Assembly (NCBI GenBank): GCA_032718475.1
Contig: JAUCBJ010000859.1
Span: forward strand, 19,489-83,488
Length of the DNA: 64,000 nucleotides
Direction of reading: 5' to 3'
Source: Nemertoderma westbladi
Lineage: Eukaryota; Xenacoelomorpha; Nemertodermatida; Nemertodermatidae
This document shows positions 1 through 10,391 of this stretch, one piece after another. A program made the position numbers and the translations under genes. The notes beneath the pieces were generated by a model that searched no databases, was not told the origin of the DNA, and worked only from the letters and a program-made list of their open reading frames with translations. Positions within the stretch are counted from its first letter, which is position 1. Each line of letters opens with the position of its first letter.

Positions 1-1606
1 TTTTCACTGGTTGATTGGTACAGCATTTGTGATAAAAACAGATCACAAATCATTACTTCATGCAATTCAAACGAAGAAACCAATTCCACAGCAAGCAAGA
101 TGGTTGTCGTATATTTCAAAATTTAATTGTTCTATAGAACATGTGTCAGGTGCCTCCAACGTGGTGGCTGATTCATTGTCAAGAAACTGCGAAAATATTA
201 GTGTGGAATTTGACGAGGCGTTAGCTCAAGCTCAGTTAAAAGACAAAACTTTAATTAATTTTTTCAATACCACCACTTTACCGTTGAGTAAGGTAAAGAT
301 CGGTCATTCAATTCTCGTGTGTGACAATTCAAAGGAATATCTCCGACCTTATGTGCCAACGGATATGCGGTTTCAATTGTTTAAACAAATGCATGAATTA
401 GCCCACACCGGGGCGCGGCCAACTTTAAACATGGTATCAGATGATAATACATTTGGCCTGGAATGAGAAAGGATATTAGAAAGTAGTTTAGACAATGTTT
501 ATGTTGTCAACAATGTAAATTACTCGAAAAAAGACAAAATGTGACAGTGACTTAAGACATACGACTCATGAGTTACCAGTGAGTCGCGAGCCTACGTAAT
601 CTTAAATATCATCGAAACATTAAACTAATAAAGACCTACTACCCTATGTAATGCAGCATCGATCTACTTAGAAATAAACAATACCAGAGAAGTGTGGGAG
701 TTTATTGCATATTATAGAAGTTGGTAAATATGAAGCTGATGGAGATGAATCAGATTTAGAGGATCACTATTAGATTCTGGTGAACGAACAACGAACAAAC
801 AACATTACATAATAAATTAAATATGGTTAATATTAAATTTTGATTTACAGCTGTTTTTATTTGAAACGCTGTAATAAAGTTTATATTTTTCAATTCATTG
901 TTTGCAATATTTAGTTTTAGAAATATTTCTAAACAAGTTTAAAAAATTTAGAAATCACTATTTTTATTTATAAATTTCACCAACATATTTAGAAAAAAAA
1001 AACCCTGGCCCACAGAAATCGTGTCGGATAGTGTGCTCAATTCGAATCGGCTGTCTGGGCCGAACTAATGCGATTATTGGGAATAACCCGGAAACGAACT
1101 ACTTCATATAACGAGCAATGTAACGGTGCTATAGTACAGAGCGTTTTCATCGAACTCTAAAAAACCCTTTACGATGTCACGCAACGAACTCAACATGGTC
1201 GGACTCATTACCTTTGACATTACTTGGGGTACGTTATAGTATATCTCCAGATGGGTTCAGTCCGAAGCAAATGGTGTACGGCGGAACAGTAGATCTCCCT
1301 TATTAATCATTTGCACCTGTTGAACCAGTTTCAAATCCTAGAAATTTACCGGATTATATGAAAGATCTATTTAATACTATAAATTCTTTCGCAGCACCAG
1401 TTAGAAACTACAATGCGCCAACCTATGTGTCCAATGTGATGACAGATATAAAACACGTTTGGATACGTAATGACCGTCTTAAATCATCGCTTAGCGAAAG
1501 ATATACTGGTCCATATGAGATCATCGACCGTGATGAAAATACTGTTACCATCGAAATAAAAGGCAAACCAAATATAATTTCTATTGATAGAACAAAGATC
1601 TTATAA
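1..1606 (+). pseudogene. Ty3/gypsy pol remnant (RNase H and integrase)
   Basis: The first part, 11-466, reads as the end of a retroelement RNase H (KTDHKSLLHAI, then IEHVSGASNVVADSLSR) running into the integrase zinc-binding region (HELAHTG). The frame then breaks at a TGA, but the zinc-finger cysteines can still be followed to about 545. About 460 bp of AT-rich sequence with no recognisable coding (546-1005) separates this from the integrase core, which resumes near 1006 in broken frames. The C-terminal GPY/F-type module is open at 1358-1606 (VWIRNDR, then SERYTGPYEIIDRDENTVTI). Stops and shifts make it a dead copy. The window edge cuts off its 5' side, so gag, protease and reverse transcriptase are not seen. 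Seen: the motifs. Inferred: one element interrupted by an insertion. Confidence 0.8.
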
Positions 1607-1611
1607 ATAAT

Positions 1612-1940
1612 GAATTTAAACCTGGAACTGTTGTCATGCAAAACAACCTTGTTGGCCTTGTTGGGGATTATCCTTGTTGGCCAGGAGTTACTAAACCGAA
1701 TCCAGACTGCCAATCATCTAAAGTGGTGGTGTCGTTTTTTGGAAGCGATCGTGAAGGGTTGATATCAAGGAACAGTTTAACATTATTCAACTCAGATGGA
1801 AACATCATGGAAACATCAACTCACAATGGAAACATATCAAGTATGAAATCCGAGCTTTTAAGAAAGCGATAGAACTTGCCCAACGTGATTTACTAACTAG
1901 AAATACTAATATTGTTGTAAGGAAACAAAAAAAATTGTGA
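1612..1940 (+). pseudogene. PWWP-like domain after the gypsy integrase
   Basis: Directly behind the integrase GPY/F module, in a frame shifted by one, the sequence reads EFKPGTVV, then GDYPCWPG, then KVVVSFFGSDREG. After another shift near 1830 comes a helical stretch, KYEIRAFKKAIELAQRDLL. The order fits a PWWP chromatin-reader fold: an N-terminal strand, a P-x-W-P core, an FFG strand and a C-terminal helix. In chromoviruses this position after the integrase holds a chromodomain, so a PWWP module here would be an alternative targeting domain. The reading frame is broken at least twice, so the copy is inactive. It could instead be an unrelated host exon fragment that happens to abut the element. 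Confidence 0.55.
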
Positions 1941-1998
1941 GATTTAAAGTACAACCGTCGTATAAATTTTTTTAAAGTATCTCACGTTCCGCTACTAA

Positions 1999-2020
1999 TA
2001 AGAGGGGTCATGTAAGGTCT
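1999..2020 (+). other. Probable polypurine tract and 3' LTR start
   Basis: The purine run ending GAGGGGTCA is followed by TGTAAGG, the usual layout of a polypurine tract next to the TG start of a gypsy 3' LTR. It lies 60 bp after the last coding remnant of the element. I could not locate the LTR's right end, and no second LTR copy is in the window. Confidence 0.4.
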
Positions 2021-2265
2021 AGAATTAGTAATACTGTAATACTTGTGGTGGAATAACGCACAGTCGCCCCACAGAGTGTACCGTAGGCCTATGTCCCTGA
2101 TGGTAGGAGATTAGTGAATACTGTCTACAGTTCTGGGATTCTGTGAGTCAGTGATTTATTTATGCTTTATATTGTTACACGTGTTGTCTTAAATACTACT
2201 AACTATTAAATATGATTAAATTACATTTATTGATTATGATATTATTATTCATACATCACTTATAG

Positions 2266-3243
2266 TCATCTCCATCCAGTATTTTTCGTGATAAAATTTT
2301 CAATTTTTTTACGGTTCAATAAAATTAAATTATTTGCTGGGGCACGAAAAAACAAGTAGTGGAAATACGATATAATGAAAACTTAAAACCAAACTAAATT
2401 TATTTTATGAGTTTTGATATAAAGGCATTTAATTTATCCAACGGATAAGTAAAATAAGTAGTTTATAAAAATTAATACAGTAATAGGAAGCACATTATGG
2501 TAAAAGTAAATAAAATAGATATAAATATTAATTACACAGCCACATATTAGGGGGTTATTATTTAAATAAAATCGGGTATTGTAATATTTATATTTTATAT
2601 ATTTTATGAGTTTTATGGCCCATATGGGTTTTTTGGGATGCTAATATGACGCTTAAAATTATCGTACCTTGTTGATCACGGCATTTTTAGATACGTGTCA
2701 ATGTTCAACACACGAAAATACAAGTCTAGCACAAATTTGATTATCAAAAATAATTATCAAATCAACCTGATTTTATGACATTATGGGTTTTCTGGGATGC
2801 TGATCACGAATAAGACACTCAAAAATGTCGCATTATCCAACCAAATTCGATTTTTGCCGTTTGAATTTTTATGCTAGGCCTACTTGTTTTATTCGTCCCA
2901 CCAGACAAGCAGCACAAATAATAGTTGCGTTACCAGGAATGATTTTTAACGAGTCATATCGTGATTAGCGGCCTCGAAAACCAGTAGCTTCAGAATAATC
3001 ATCAAGATAAACACAAAACCTTGTGGTTTGACATTTATTACTTGTATTTTTCGTCCTGGGGGATTAAAATAGCACCAAAAATTATGGTTGCATTCCCAAA
3101 AATATTTTTAACAAGTTGTATCGCGATAAGCGTTCTTGGAAACCCTTATACAATCAAAATTGAAAATTTTGAGCCAAGAATTAAAAAATTTATAAAATGA
3201 CCCACCCCCCCCCCCCCCCCCCCGCCCCGCCAGATAGGGTTAA
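2266..3243. repeat. Dispersed repeat, copy 1, ending in poly-C
   Basis: Matches 30890-31912 in the same order and orientation: an opening ATCTCCA..CAGTATTTTTCGTG; internal units built on GGGATGCTGATCACGAATA and ATTATCCAACCAAATTCGAT; recurring 'cgaaaaatacaagtag'; and an end in ATGACC plus a C run (about 3205-3232), followed by CCAGATAGGGTTAA. No long ORF or terminal repeat is visible, so it looks like a non-autonomous interspersed repeat. The internal units repeat about every 150-200 bp, so part of it is itself tandem. Confidence 0.65.
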
Positions 3244-3269
3244 GAAATATAAAATCTAATCAAATCTAA

Positions 3270-3760
3270 AATTTTGCGCCGCCACCACACCCTATACCTA
3301 ACACCCTATACCCCACAATTTTGCGAGATTATCCGCATCATCAGGGCTAGTGTCATTTAAGATGCGTCTCAACAAAGTCATAGACAGTCAAAGCAAGACT
3401 GGTGCTAATGGCAAATCAATGCCCTACGAAGTGGAGACGGCCCCATTAAAGTGTCAAGTTTGGGGGGGGAACAATGAGAAACTTATAATGCTGTACAGTG
3501 GTTTTTCATGGATAATAATGTATTTATTGTACTTGACACAGTAAACCCGACATAGCATTCTTAGTGCCATACAAAGATTAAGGGGTCATCAACACAACAG
3601 TTGAGCCAAGCATGGAATTCAATAGTCAATAGCAGCCAATTCAATGGCCCTCAAACCTTCTTCCCCTAATGTATTGGAATGTCTTCACCCTGACTTCCGC
3701 ACCCATGATCCAAAGTAGCTGGGTGTGCCAGTGCACCACAAAATTATACACCATGCGGCA
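3270..3760 (-). pseudogene. Decayed LINE 3' end
   Basis: Clear nucleotide similarity to 20275-20830, the 3' coding end of the LINE at 20199-21661, for example GATTATCCGCATC, then TTTAAGATGC, then GTACTTGACACA. It is full of substitutions and small deletions and keeps no reading frame. Being much older than the copy inside the BEL/Pao element, it shows this LINE family has been in the genome for a long time. Confidence 0.65.
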
Positions 3761-3949
3761 AATAATAATTTTCATGTAAATAGCATTAATAGTCTAGATC
3801 AGATTATATTCGCACTCCTTTTCTAACATAAATTCTATCGGCATGCCATACTGTATACACAACACAATTCAATATTTTTGATGGGTGACATGCTCAACAC
3901 CATCTATCTAACATTATTGATGAACATTATTCTTATTTCCACTTTTTAG

Positions 3950-4090
3950 GTGGATGTTATATGATAATGGCAATTTCAATGGCGATTCCATTACTAATGC
4001 CCATTTACCTCGAGAACTGCTTGGGCCAGGTGAATATACTGGTGGAGCCTTCTGGTCAACTTCTATACTCTCTGATAACACCATCTCCAG
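3950..4090 (+). CDS. Beta/gamma-crystallin-like gene, internal exon
   Basis: An open 141-bp exon follows a strong acceptor (pyrimidine tract, CTTTTTAG) and is followed by the donor GTAGGT. It encodes WMLYDNGNFNGDS, the Y-x6-G opening of a beta/gamma-crystallin Greek key, and ends in SDNTIS. Joined in phase to the next exon this completes DNTISS, the [ND][ND]xx[ST]S calcium-clamp motif of the family. The exon starts with the last base of a codon and ends with the first two of another; both junctions fit the neighbouring exons. Upstream exons, including any signal peptide or start codon, were not found and probably lie outside the window. Family function varies (calcium binding, structural, toxin-associated in some animals), so no specific role is assigned. 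Confidence 0.7.
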
Positions 4091-4496
4091 GTAGGTAATA
4101 GAGTAGAACAGATTTAGTTAGTAATAGCCGAGGTTTAGTTCCTCCTTTATTTGGTATTGGTTGGCTCAATGTTTATTTACAATCGCCACCCAATTGCAGC
4201 CAGCAAGTTGGCTGAGATCAAACCTAACCTGTTATTTTTTTACAATATACAATTTCTTGTTGACAGCAGTATTGGTACGTTGCAGGATATAGCTATTAAT
4301 AACCAGTTGGGCCTAGCTATATTATTATAACGTGGCTCCACACGCCTCCATAAATATAAGCTAACTTATTTATAACATAACTTATGTAATTTTTACATTT
4401 ATTTATATAGCAACTAATATAATTTGTGCAGTTTCTATCACTTATAATATATATACAATCATTTCGTAATGTTACAAATTTAGAATAAAACAACAT

Positions 4497-4631
4497 ACAT
4501 ACTTGTTGCAAAGTACTTTACAGTGTTCTGATCCTCGTGGCTTTATTTTCACTCACTCACTAACGTTCGTTTGTGTAACAACGCCACTCGGATCATCACA
4601 CTGTAAAGTGCTACTTTACACACAAGTATGT
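4497..4631. mobile_element. Small MITE-like inverted-repeat element
   Basis: Imperfect inverted arms, 4497-4541 and 4583-4631, start ACATACTTG and end CAAGTATGT around a 41-bp centre. Arms include TTTACAGTG and its complement. It has no coding capacity and lies in the intron between the first two crystallin-like exons. The size and hairpin form fit a miniature inverted-repeat transposon; I could not define a target duplication. The rest of the intron 4091-5635 shows nothing else I can name. Confidence 0.5.
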
Positions 4632-5635
4632 AAATAGTTATTACTCTAATTCATTATTATCATTTTGGAGGTGCATTTCTTTCAGATCTTTTATATATTA
4701 TTTTATAAAGCCTTTACAGATATTAAATTTTATAACTAGAACCCAAATCCTCATCTAATAGATTTCCAACTATTAAATATCTGCGAAACAAACCACTTCA
4801 CACTTATTCACCATATCTAAACTAATCAACCTATTTTTAATTCACTGTGCCATTCATAAACACGTTCATATCTTTGATCTGCTATAATTGCAAATATACA
4901 CAATACTTCATATAAAAAGTGTAATTTTAGCATGGAGAATTCCTTCTGGAGTAAATAAATCTTTCCAGAACGTCTTCCATACCAAATAAAATCTTAACGT
5001 TTTAGATAGGCCGTGTAGGTGACAGCCAGACATATATTGATTATTGAAACAGTTGTCAGGGCATCTTCCATAGACCTAATGGTACCAGGATCCGGCCCCA
5101 ACCGGAAATATTACAGGTGTTACTGCTGTAGAGCGCAATCGCTATACTATACCTGTACGTTTCAATCCCTTTCCCTCTAGCGGAATAATAGGATCGCTTC
5201 CTTTGGCATTCTGCCCAATAGCTGCTCGATTCACCTAAGTTGTTATAATCTTTTCTTTACTTTATTGGTTAATAAGAATTCAATATATATTTCTCCCGAA
5301 TTTCTCTTAACGTTTCTTGTCTACAATAATTCAACTTCCTGGGTGCTGTCACTGTGTTGCGACACCCTACGGCGATGGGCTCCTTCCATTCAACTTCCAT
5401 TCAGTCACTTCAAAGGCCTAGCTAGGCCTACTTAAACTCAGATATCGCTACGCGAAACCTCCCTTCCTAGCCCATGTCCGCCACAATAAATAATTATTAT
5501 CAACATACAATATGTATGATTAATTATTGGGTTAAGTATATGTTTCCTTTGGTATTAAATTTTAAACCCTATTCGACAATTTTTTACATTCGACATGATG
5601 ATAAACATATAAACTCCATTACACTTTGTTTACAG

Positions 5636-5812
5636 TGCGCAACCAATCACTGTGCGCAACAGTGATGTTTCTATTGCGCTGTTTGATCATCATTTGTTCC
5701 GTGGTTGGAGCTTGGTTCTCGATTATTCCATTCCAAATGTACTCCTTTGGACAAACAGATTCGGATCCGCTATAGTGGTTGGTAATTCAACAAACTGGAA
5801 AGCATATGATAA
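5636..5812 (+). CDS. Beta/gamma-crystallin-like gene, internal exon
   Basis: A 177-bp open exon between the acceptor CTTTGTTTACAG and the consensus donor GTAAGT. It continues the frame of exon 3950-4090 with no stop: ALFDHHLFRGWSLVLD (F-x6-G, the second Greek-key motif), then TNRFGSAIVVGN (a degenerate clamp), then NWKAYD, which opens the next domain. The Ca-clamp position reads N-R-F-G-S-A, so the second site may bind calcium poorly. The exon ends inside a codon (AA), to be completed by T at 29974. Phase agreement on both sides and three good splice signals are the main support. Confidence 0.7.
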
Positions 5813-6106
5813 GTAAGTTGTAATTTATTTATAAACTTATAAATCTAACTGTAAGCAGGCGTCTAGTGCAGACACCAATAAAAAATGGTACATCCTGCAC
5901 TTGGTGCAGATGCAGACCACAGTACAAAAAGAGAAAACACTAAATTCTACATATACTAACTGGCAAGGTAAATTATATAGTTTGAAAATTTACAATACAT
6001 TTGCAGTTGATCCGACTCAATTATTATTATTGAATTGGATGTCCAGGATTTGTAAGTCACATAGAAAAATTTGGAAACTTAATTTACTTAACTTAACTTA
6101 TTTAGA

Positions 6107-6352
6107 GCAGCGGTAGAACCATTACCATTACTTCTATATGGGAGTCAATGCTGTGCTCTTAGCTTAGCTCTTGCTCAGAGGATACAAAATCTCTGCATGG
6201 AATTTATACAAGAATTCCACATCAGTTTCTCTATGACAAGTGTTGAACTATGTACGTCTCTGCCAATCATACACGCTCCTTTCTCTGTCGAAATTCCAAC
6301 AGATCTAATCGTTGACGAGCTAAACAGACGAGCTAATCGTTCTAATTTATAA
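6107..6352 (+). pseudogene. LINE reverse-transcriptase C-terminal fragment
   Basis: An 81-codon open stretch reads PLPLLLYGSQCCAL near its start, close to the post-thumb motif LLYGS-CWAL of non-LTR reverse transcriptases (compare LLYGSPCWAL in the LINE at 20199-21661), then RIQNLCMEF. Nothing before or after extends it. A short, probably old fragment in the large crystallin intron. Confidence 0.35.
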
Positions 6353-8416
6353 GTCAAACAGAAATAACCAAAACAATAAATCTGATTGGCTTCCAAAGCT
6401 ACTTAACATGAGTGCGGATGTCTTAGCACTCAGCGTTCACTTTCCACAGAGAAATACAGGTAGTTTGCTGGGCGGAACAATGTCGAATGTGAGAATATTT
6501 TAATATGCAAAAGGTGTGATATTAATTTCCCTAATGTCGAAACCTGTCCTTGGGCTGATTGAATTCAGCGATTTTTACTACTGTGCTACCCTAGCTACCG
6601 CTGTAAACTGCTGACCCGCTACTTTCAAATAACCGCCTAACGTCGAATATTGTAAGGTATTTCTAAACGTAATTTACCCAACTATTCTCCGCTATGCAGC
6701 GTACAAACTCTTAATTTTATTCTAAGTGCTAAAGTGCCTCAAATACACAGAATTGCATACTAATTACTAAGTATTCCAGAATGCGTATTACTAATTAATT
6801 ACGCTACTGAGTTATTCTAGCAACAGCCTAAATTCTGTATTATTGACCTAAAATCAATTAACAAGCATAAATTAGAAATAGAAACAATCAAGAAAATAGC
6901 GCCTATCTAAACATCACAATCGATAATCAGGCACTTTCTAAACAACACAAGATAAAGCAGCGTTAGCAACAGTAATCCGCCAATAACCTTACAGTGTTAG
7001 TGGCGGTTGTCAAACTGGAGTAGCATTAGTGTAGCACTAGTGTAAGAAGCCAAGGACACCCAAACTAAATGCGGTCTTCCTAGCTAAACCCACTAAATAG
7101 CGCTACAGCCCAACAACACTGAGACGAAATCTTGTTCGCCAGCCCCCTAAAGCCGTATTGACGACCGGTCCCCGGTCCTCTACTTTATTTGATTCGCCCG
7201 ACCACAACTACTGGCCCACGCCAGCGTTGCCACACATTGGATCCTCCACCTCTCCTTCCATCGCTTCCAACAGTGCGCCCGCGACGCCTACCGGTACCCT
7301 TAGCCCGACATCCTAAAGTGAGTAATTACCGTATAGGCACAAGCATAACAAACAGTCTGACAGTCGAAAATAAATCTTTATTAGGATTGCTACATTGCAA
7401 AGATTAAAGAAAATCAAGAGTCAGTTTAAGCAGTCATCATTATTCAAAGTCATAAATCATGTAACAGTAACAGCAGAAATCACCAATTTTTACAATCAAT
7501 GGAAGTACAAAATCACAAGAAGAATTAATAATTCACAACAACAAAACTGTAAGAATGACGCAATATTTTAACCATTGGTCGAACAAAATCCTACTGCTAT
7601 TAAACCAACCTAAATAGCTAAACCAATGAGAGAGCCGGATTATGGCTCTCGCCTCTCGAAATCCCTAAACCATTACCATATATGGTAATAAATCTGTCTC
7701 GGTGGGCTTATAGGTCCATCGCCGTAATATTAATTTGGCGATTATTAAAGCTCAATTTTGACGTTAATTTAGTATAACATTGATTTATAGAGAAATACAA
7801 ATGAAATTAATACAAACACACATCAGATTCAAACAATATCAAGAAACGGCAAATTCATATTTTTGTTTTATAAAAGTTTGCCACTGTAAATTAATATGCT
7901 AAGGTTTTATTATAAAAATTACGTAGGTAGGGCTACATACTGTATAAAATCGGTTGAATATAATGAACTTGTATATTTTATTTTCCCTATCTAATTACGG
8001 CTGTACATCAATACGACTTATCTAAATTATTATATACTGTATGATGAGTTGTTTTAGTACACTACGCCATATATCGTAACAACAAGTATAATGCACATAT
8101 GTATCTCCAACCCGACACGATAAATCATTGAATGTGTAGCACTATTAGTCTCAACAAGCTGCATTGCTTCACTCGAACAGGGAGAGCAGCCTCCGCTTTA
8201 AAGGTACACAATCTTGTACTTCCAGCCTCATGGAGAGAATAGGCTATGTTGACAACCCACACCTCTCGGACATAATTCTTTGTTTCGGATCTCAGAAATG
8301 AATTCAGCATACACGAAAACCTAAATATATATTTTTTGGACGGCCTAATCTGTGGTACTGTAGAAATTTTTCAAAAAATTTGACTACTTGTAATTTCGAG
8401 GTGCACCGTATCCCGG
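6353..8416. other. Intron sequence, no gene seen
   Basis: I find no exon, domain or repeat that I can support here. Short open frames at 7189-7407 and 8125-8310 lack recognisable motifs and splice context. A C run at about 8437-8458, followed by TTCCGAGTTTAATAGCGTTAAG, resembles the poly-C junction near 29750-29790. Confidence 0.5.
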
Positions 8417-8483
8417 TAGGAGGCCCTAATCAAATCCCCCCCCCCCCCCCCCCCCCCTTCCGAGTTTAATAGCGTTAAGGGGA

Positions 8484-9188
8484 GGGGTACACCATTTTGG
8501 TCGAAAATATGTCAAAATTTTGTTATGGTTATACTGCACCATTGAATGGTGTTTCCAAATCTGAAAACCGCTATTTAATAGCTCTTTTAGTTTTCAAGTT
8601 ATATAAATTTCCATTTAGGGAATCCTATTGAAATTACTATTACTATTATGTATAATGAAAGGTTGATTGATTATCTCCAAATATTTTTTTTATGAAATTG
8701 TCAACTTCAAAACCCTACTACTTCTACAATTTTTGAGTAATTAGTCTGAAACTTTCTGTGGGTGTCTAGATAGCCACCCTGCATAAAAGTATCAGACAAC
8801 TTTTCGAAACTTTTTGTTAATAAAATTTAATACTATTTATAACAAACCTAAAAATTAGCATAAATTTTCATGCGCCACCTAGCGGTGCAGAAATATTTTA
8901 ACAAAATTTCGCCTGATAGTTATGTTGCCCCATCTTTGATCTATAATATAAAAAACATTTAATGTGATTAGGTTCAAAACTGTAAAAGCCTTAGGGTTTT
9001 AAGCGCAACCAAGTTTATTTTATTGTTAACTAGTATTAACTAATATTAAGTATCGAAAAATTTTTTTTTCTGACCTGTCAGGTAGAATAGCATCTTAGGC
9101 ACCTATATGCCAAATTTTAGCCAAAACCAAACAATTTTGAAACGCTGAGAGTGATAAATCGAAGAGTTGTCCGAAAATGGTGTACCCC
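8484..9188. mobile_element. Non-autonomous TIR element, about 705 bp
   Basis: Begins GGGGTACACCATTTTGG and ends with its inverted copy, with one mismatch, CGAAAATGGTGTACCCC. The interior is AT-rich without an ORF. It is bordered on the left by a C-run junction and on the right by the poly-C tract that later received the BEL/Pao element. Transposon superfamily not assigned. Confidence 0.45.
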
Positions 9189-9206
9189 CCACCCCCCCCC
9201 CCCCCC

Positions 9207-10314
9207 TGTTCGCGCTTTTAGACCTTTAGCAGTTTAACCTGCTAATTTTAGTTGTCTTCTTGTTTATAAATCGACTTTAACCTAGACCAATTATTTAATG
9301 TACTGAAGTTACATCCGCCGAAGCCAGTCTGTGCGCGATCTTTCACCCACAGTTAAGGGAGACTGGATTCGGGTGCTTTGAAGTTATTGCGGTGCAGACC
9401 TACTGTATCATTCGATTGATCGTTACTATATAATCTCTGACAAATATATTTACTTTCGGGGAAATATTAACAGTTCCTTTAGGACGTGGCGCTTTAAGTA
9501 TAAAAACAGAGTTATGACTTATACTAATCACAACTAGATGGCTACTGAGTTTCGTAAATAGCGCATTCTTTAGGAGATGCTTTATTATCAATCACACTAC
9601 TTCACACGACTTCACACTACTTCACACTGATCTGCCGACCGTCACTGAATTTGATCATATATAAGGAAGATCGCAACTGACACTTGTAGGGATTATGAAA
9701 TAGCATTTAATTCACACAAAAACCACTATAATGTAAGTCGCAGTTGCTACCGGTAACCTGTTCCTCTCACCTTCAGTAATCAAGAAAATTGGGGGTTTTA
9801 TGATTATTCATCGGTATTCTCCAAATATATCAGCAATATACATCAACAAATAACAACAATTAATAACAGAAGTAAATTAATGCGGTGAACAATCATCATG
9901 TGTTACGTAAGTCAGTCGTGCACAGTACTTATGTGTTATGAGCAGATAATAGATTTACGTTCTTGTAATCAAAGCCATCAGATGTTTAGGCCAAAGTCTG
10001 AAACTTCCAAAATCAGAAGTACAGAAGATTTCCAAGCAGTTCTCTCGCTCAGAAAGGTAAACAAAGACCGTAATGCATTGCGCGGTTTTCCATAGGCCCC
10101 TGTTCAACATAAAATGAAAATCGCTCTGATTGGCTGACTAGGACAAAGAGGTTCCACGTTTACAGGAAACCAGCTGACAGATTTCGTCATCTGAGCTCCA
10201 ATCTTTTAGAGTATTATGCGCATTGCGGCAAAAATGACTTGTTATGTCCGCTAAAGCACCTACACTGTGCATTGCAGGGAAAAATGACTTGTTATGTCCA
10301 CAAAAGCTTTTACA
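9207..10314 (-). repeat. LTR (3' LTR of the minus-sense element)
   Basis: 1108 bp. On the plus strand it starts TGTTCGCGC and ends GCTTTTACA, so on the element strand it has TG...CA ends. Nearly identical to 21951-23058. It contains a tandem 'ttcacactac' stretch around 9596-9625 and a duplicated 'aaaaatgacttgttatgtcc' near its plus-strand right end. Confidence 0.9.
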
Positions 10315-10391
10315 CCGCTCCCAGAAAATGGGATTTAATTCTATAAAATATAAAAATCACAGTTTCTAAAATATAAAAATACTCTAAACAG

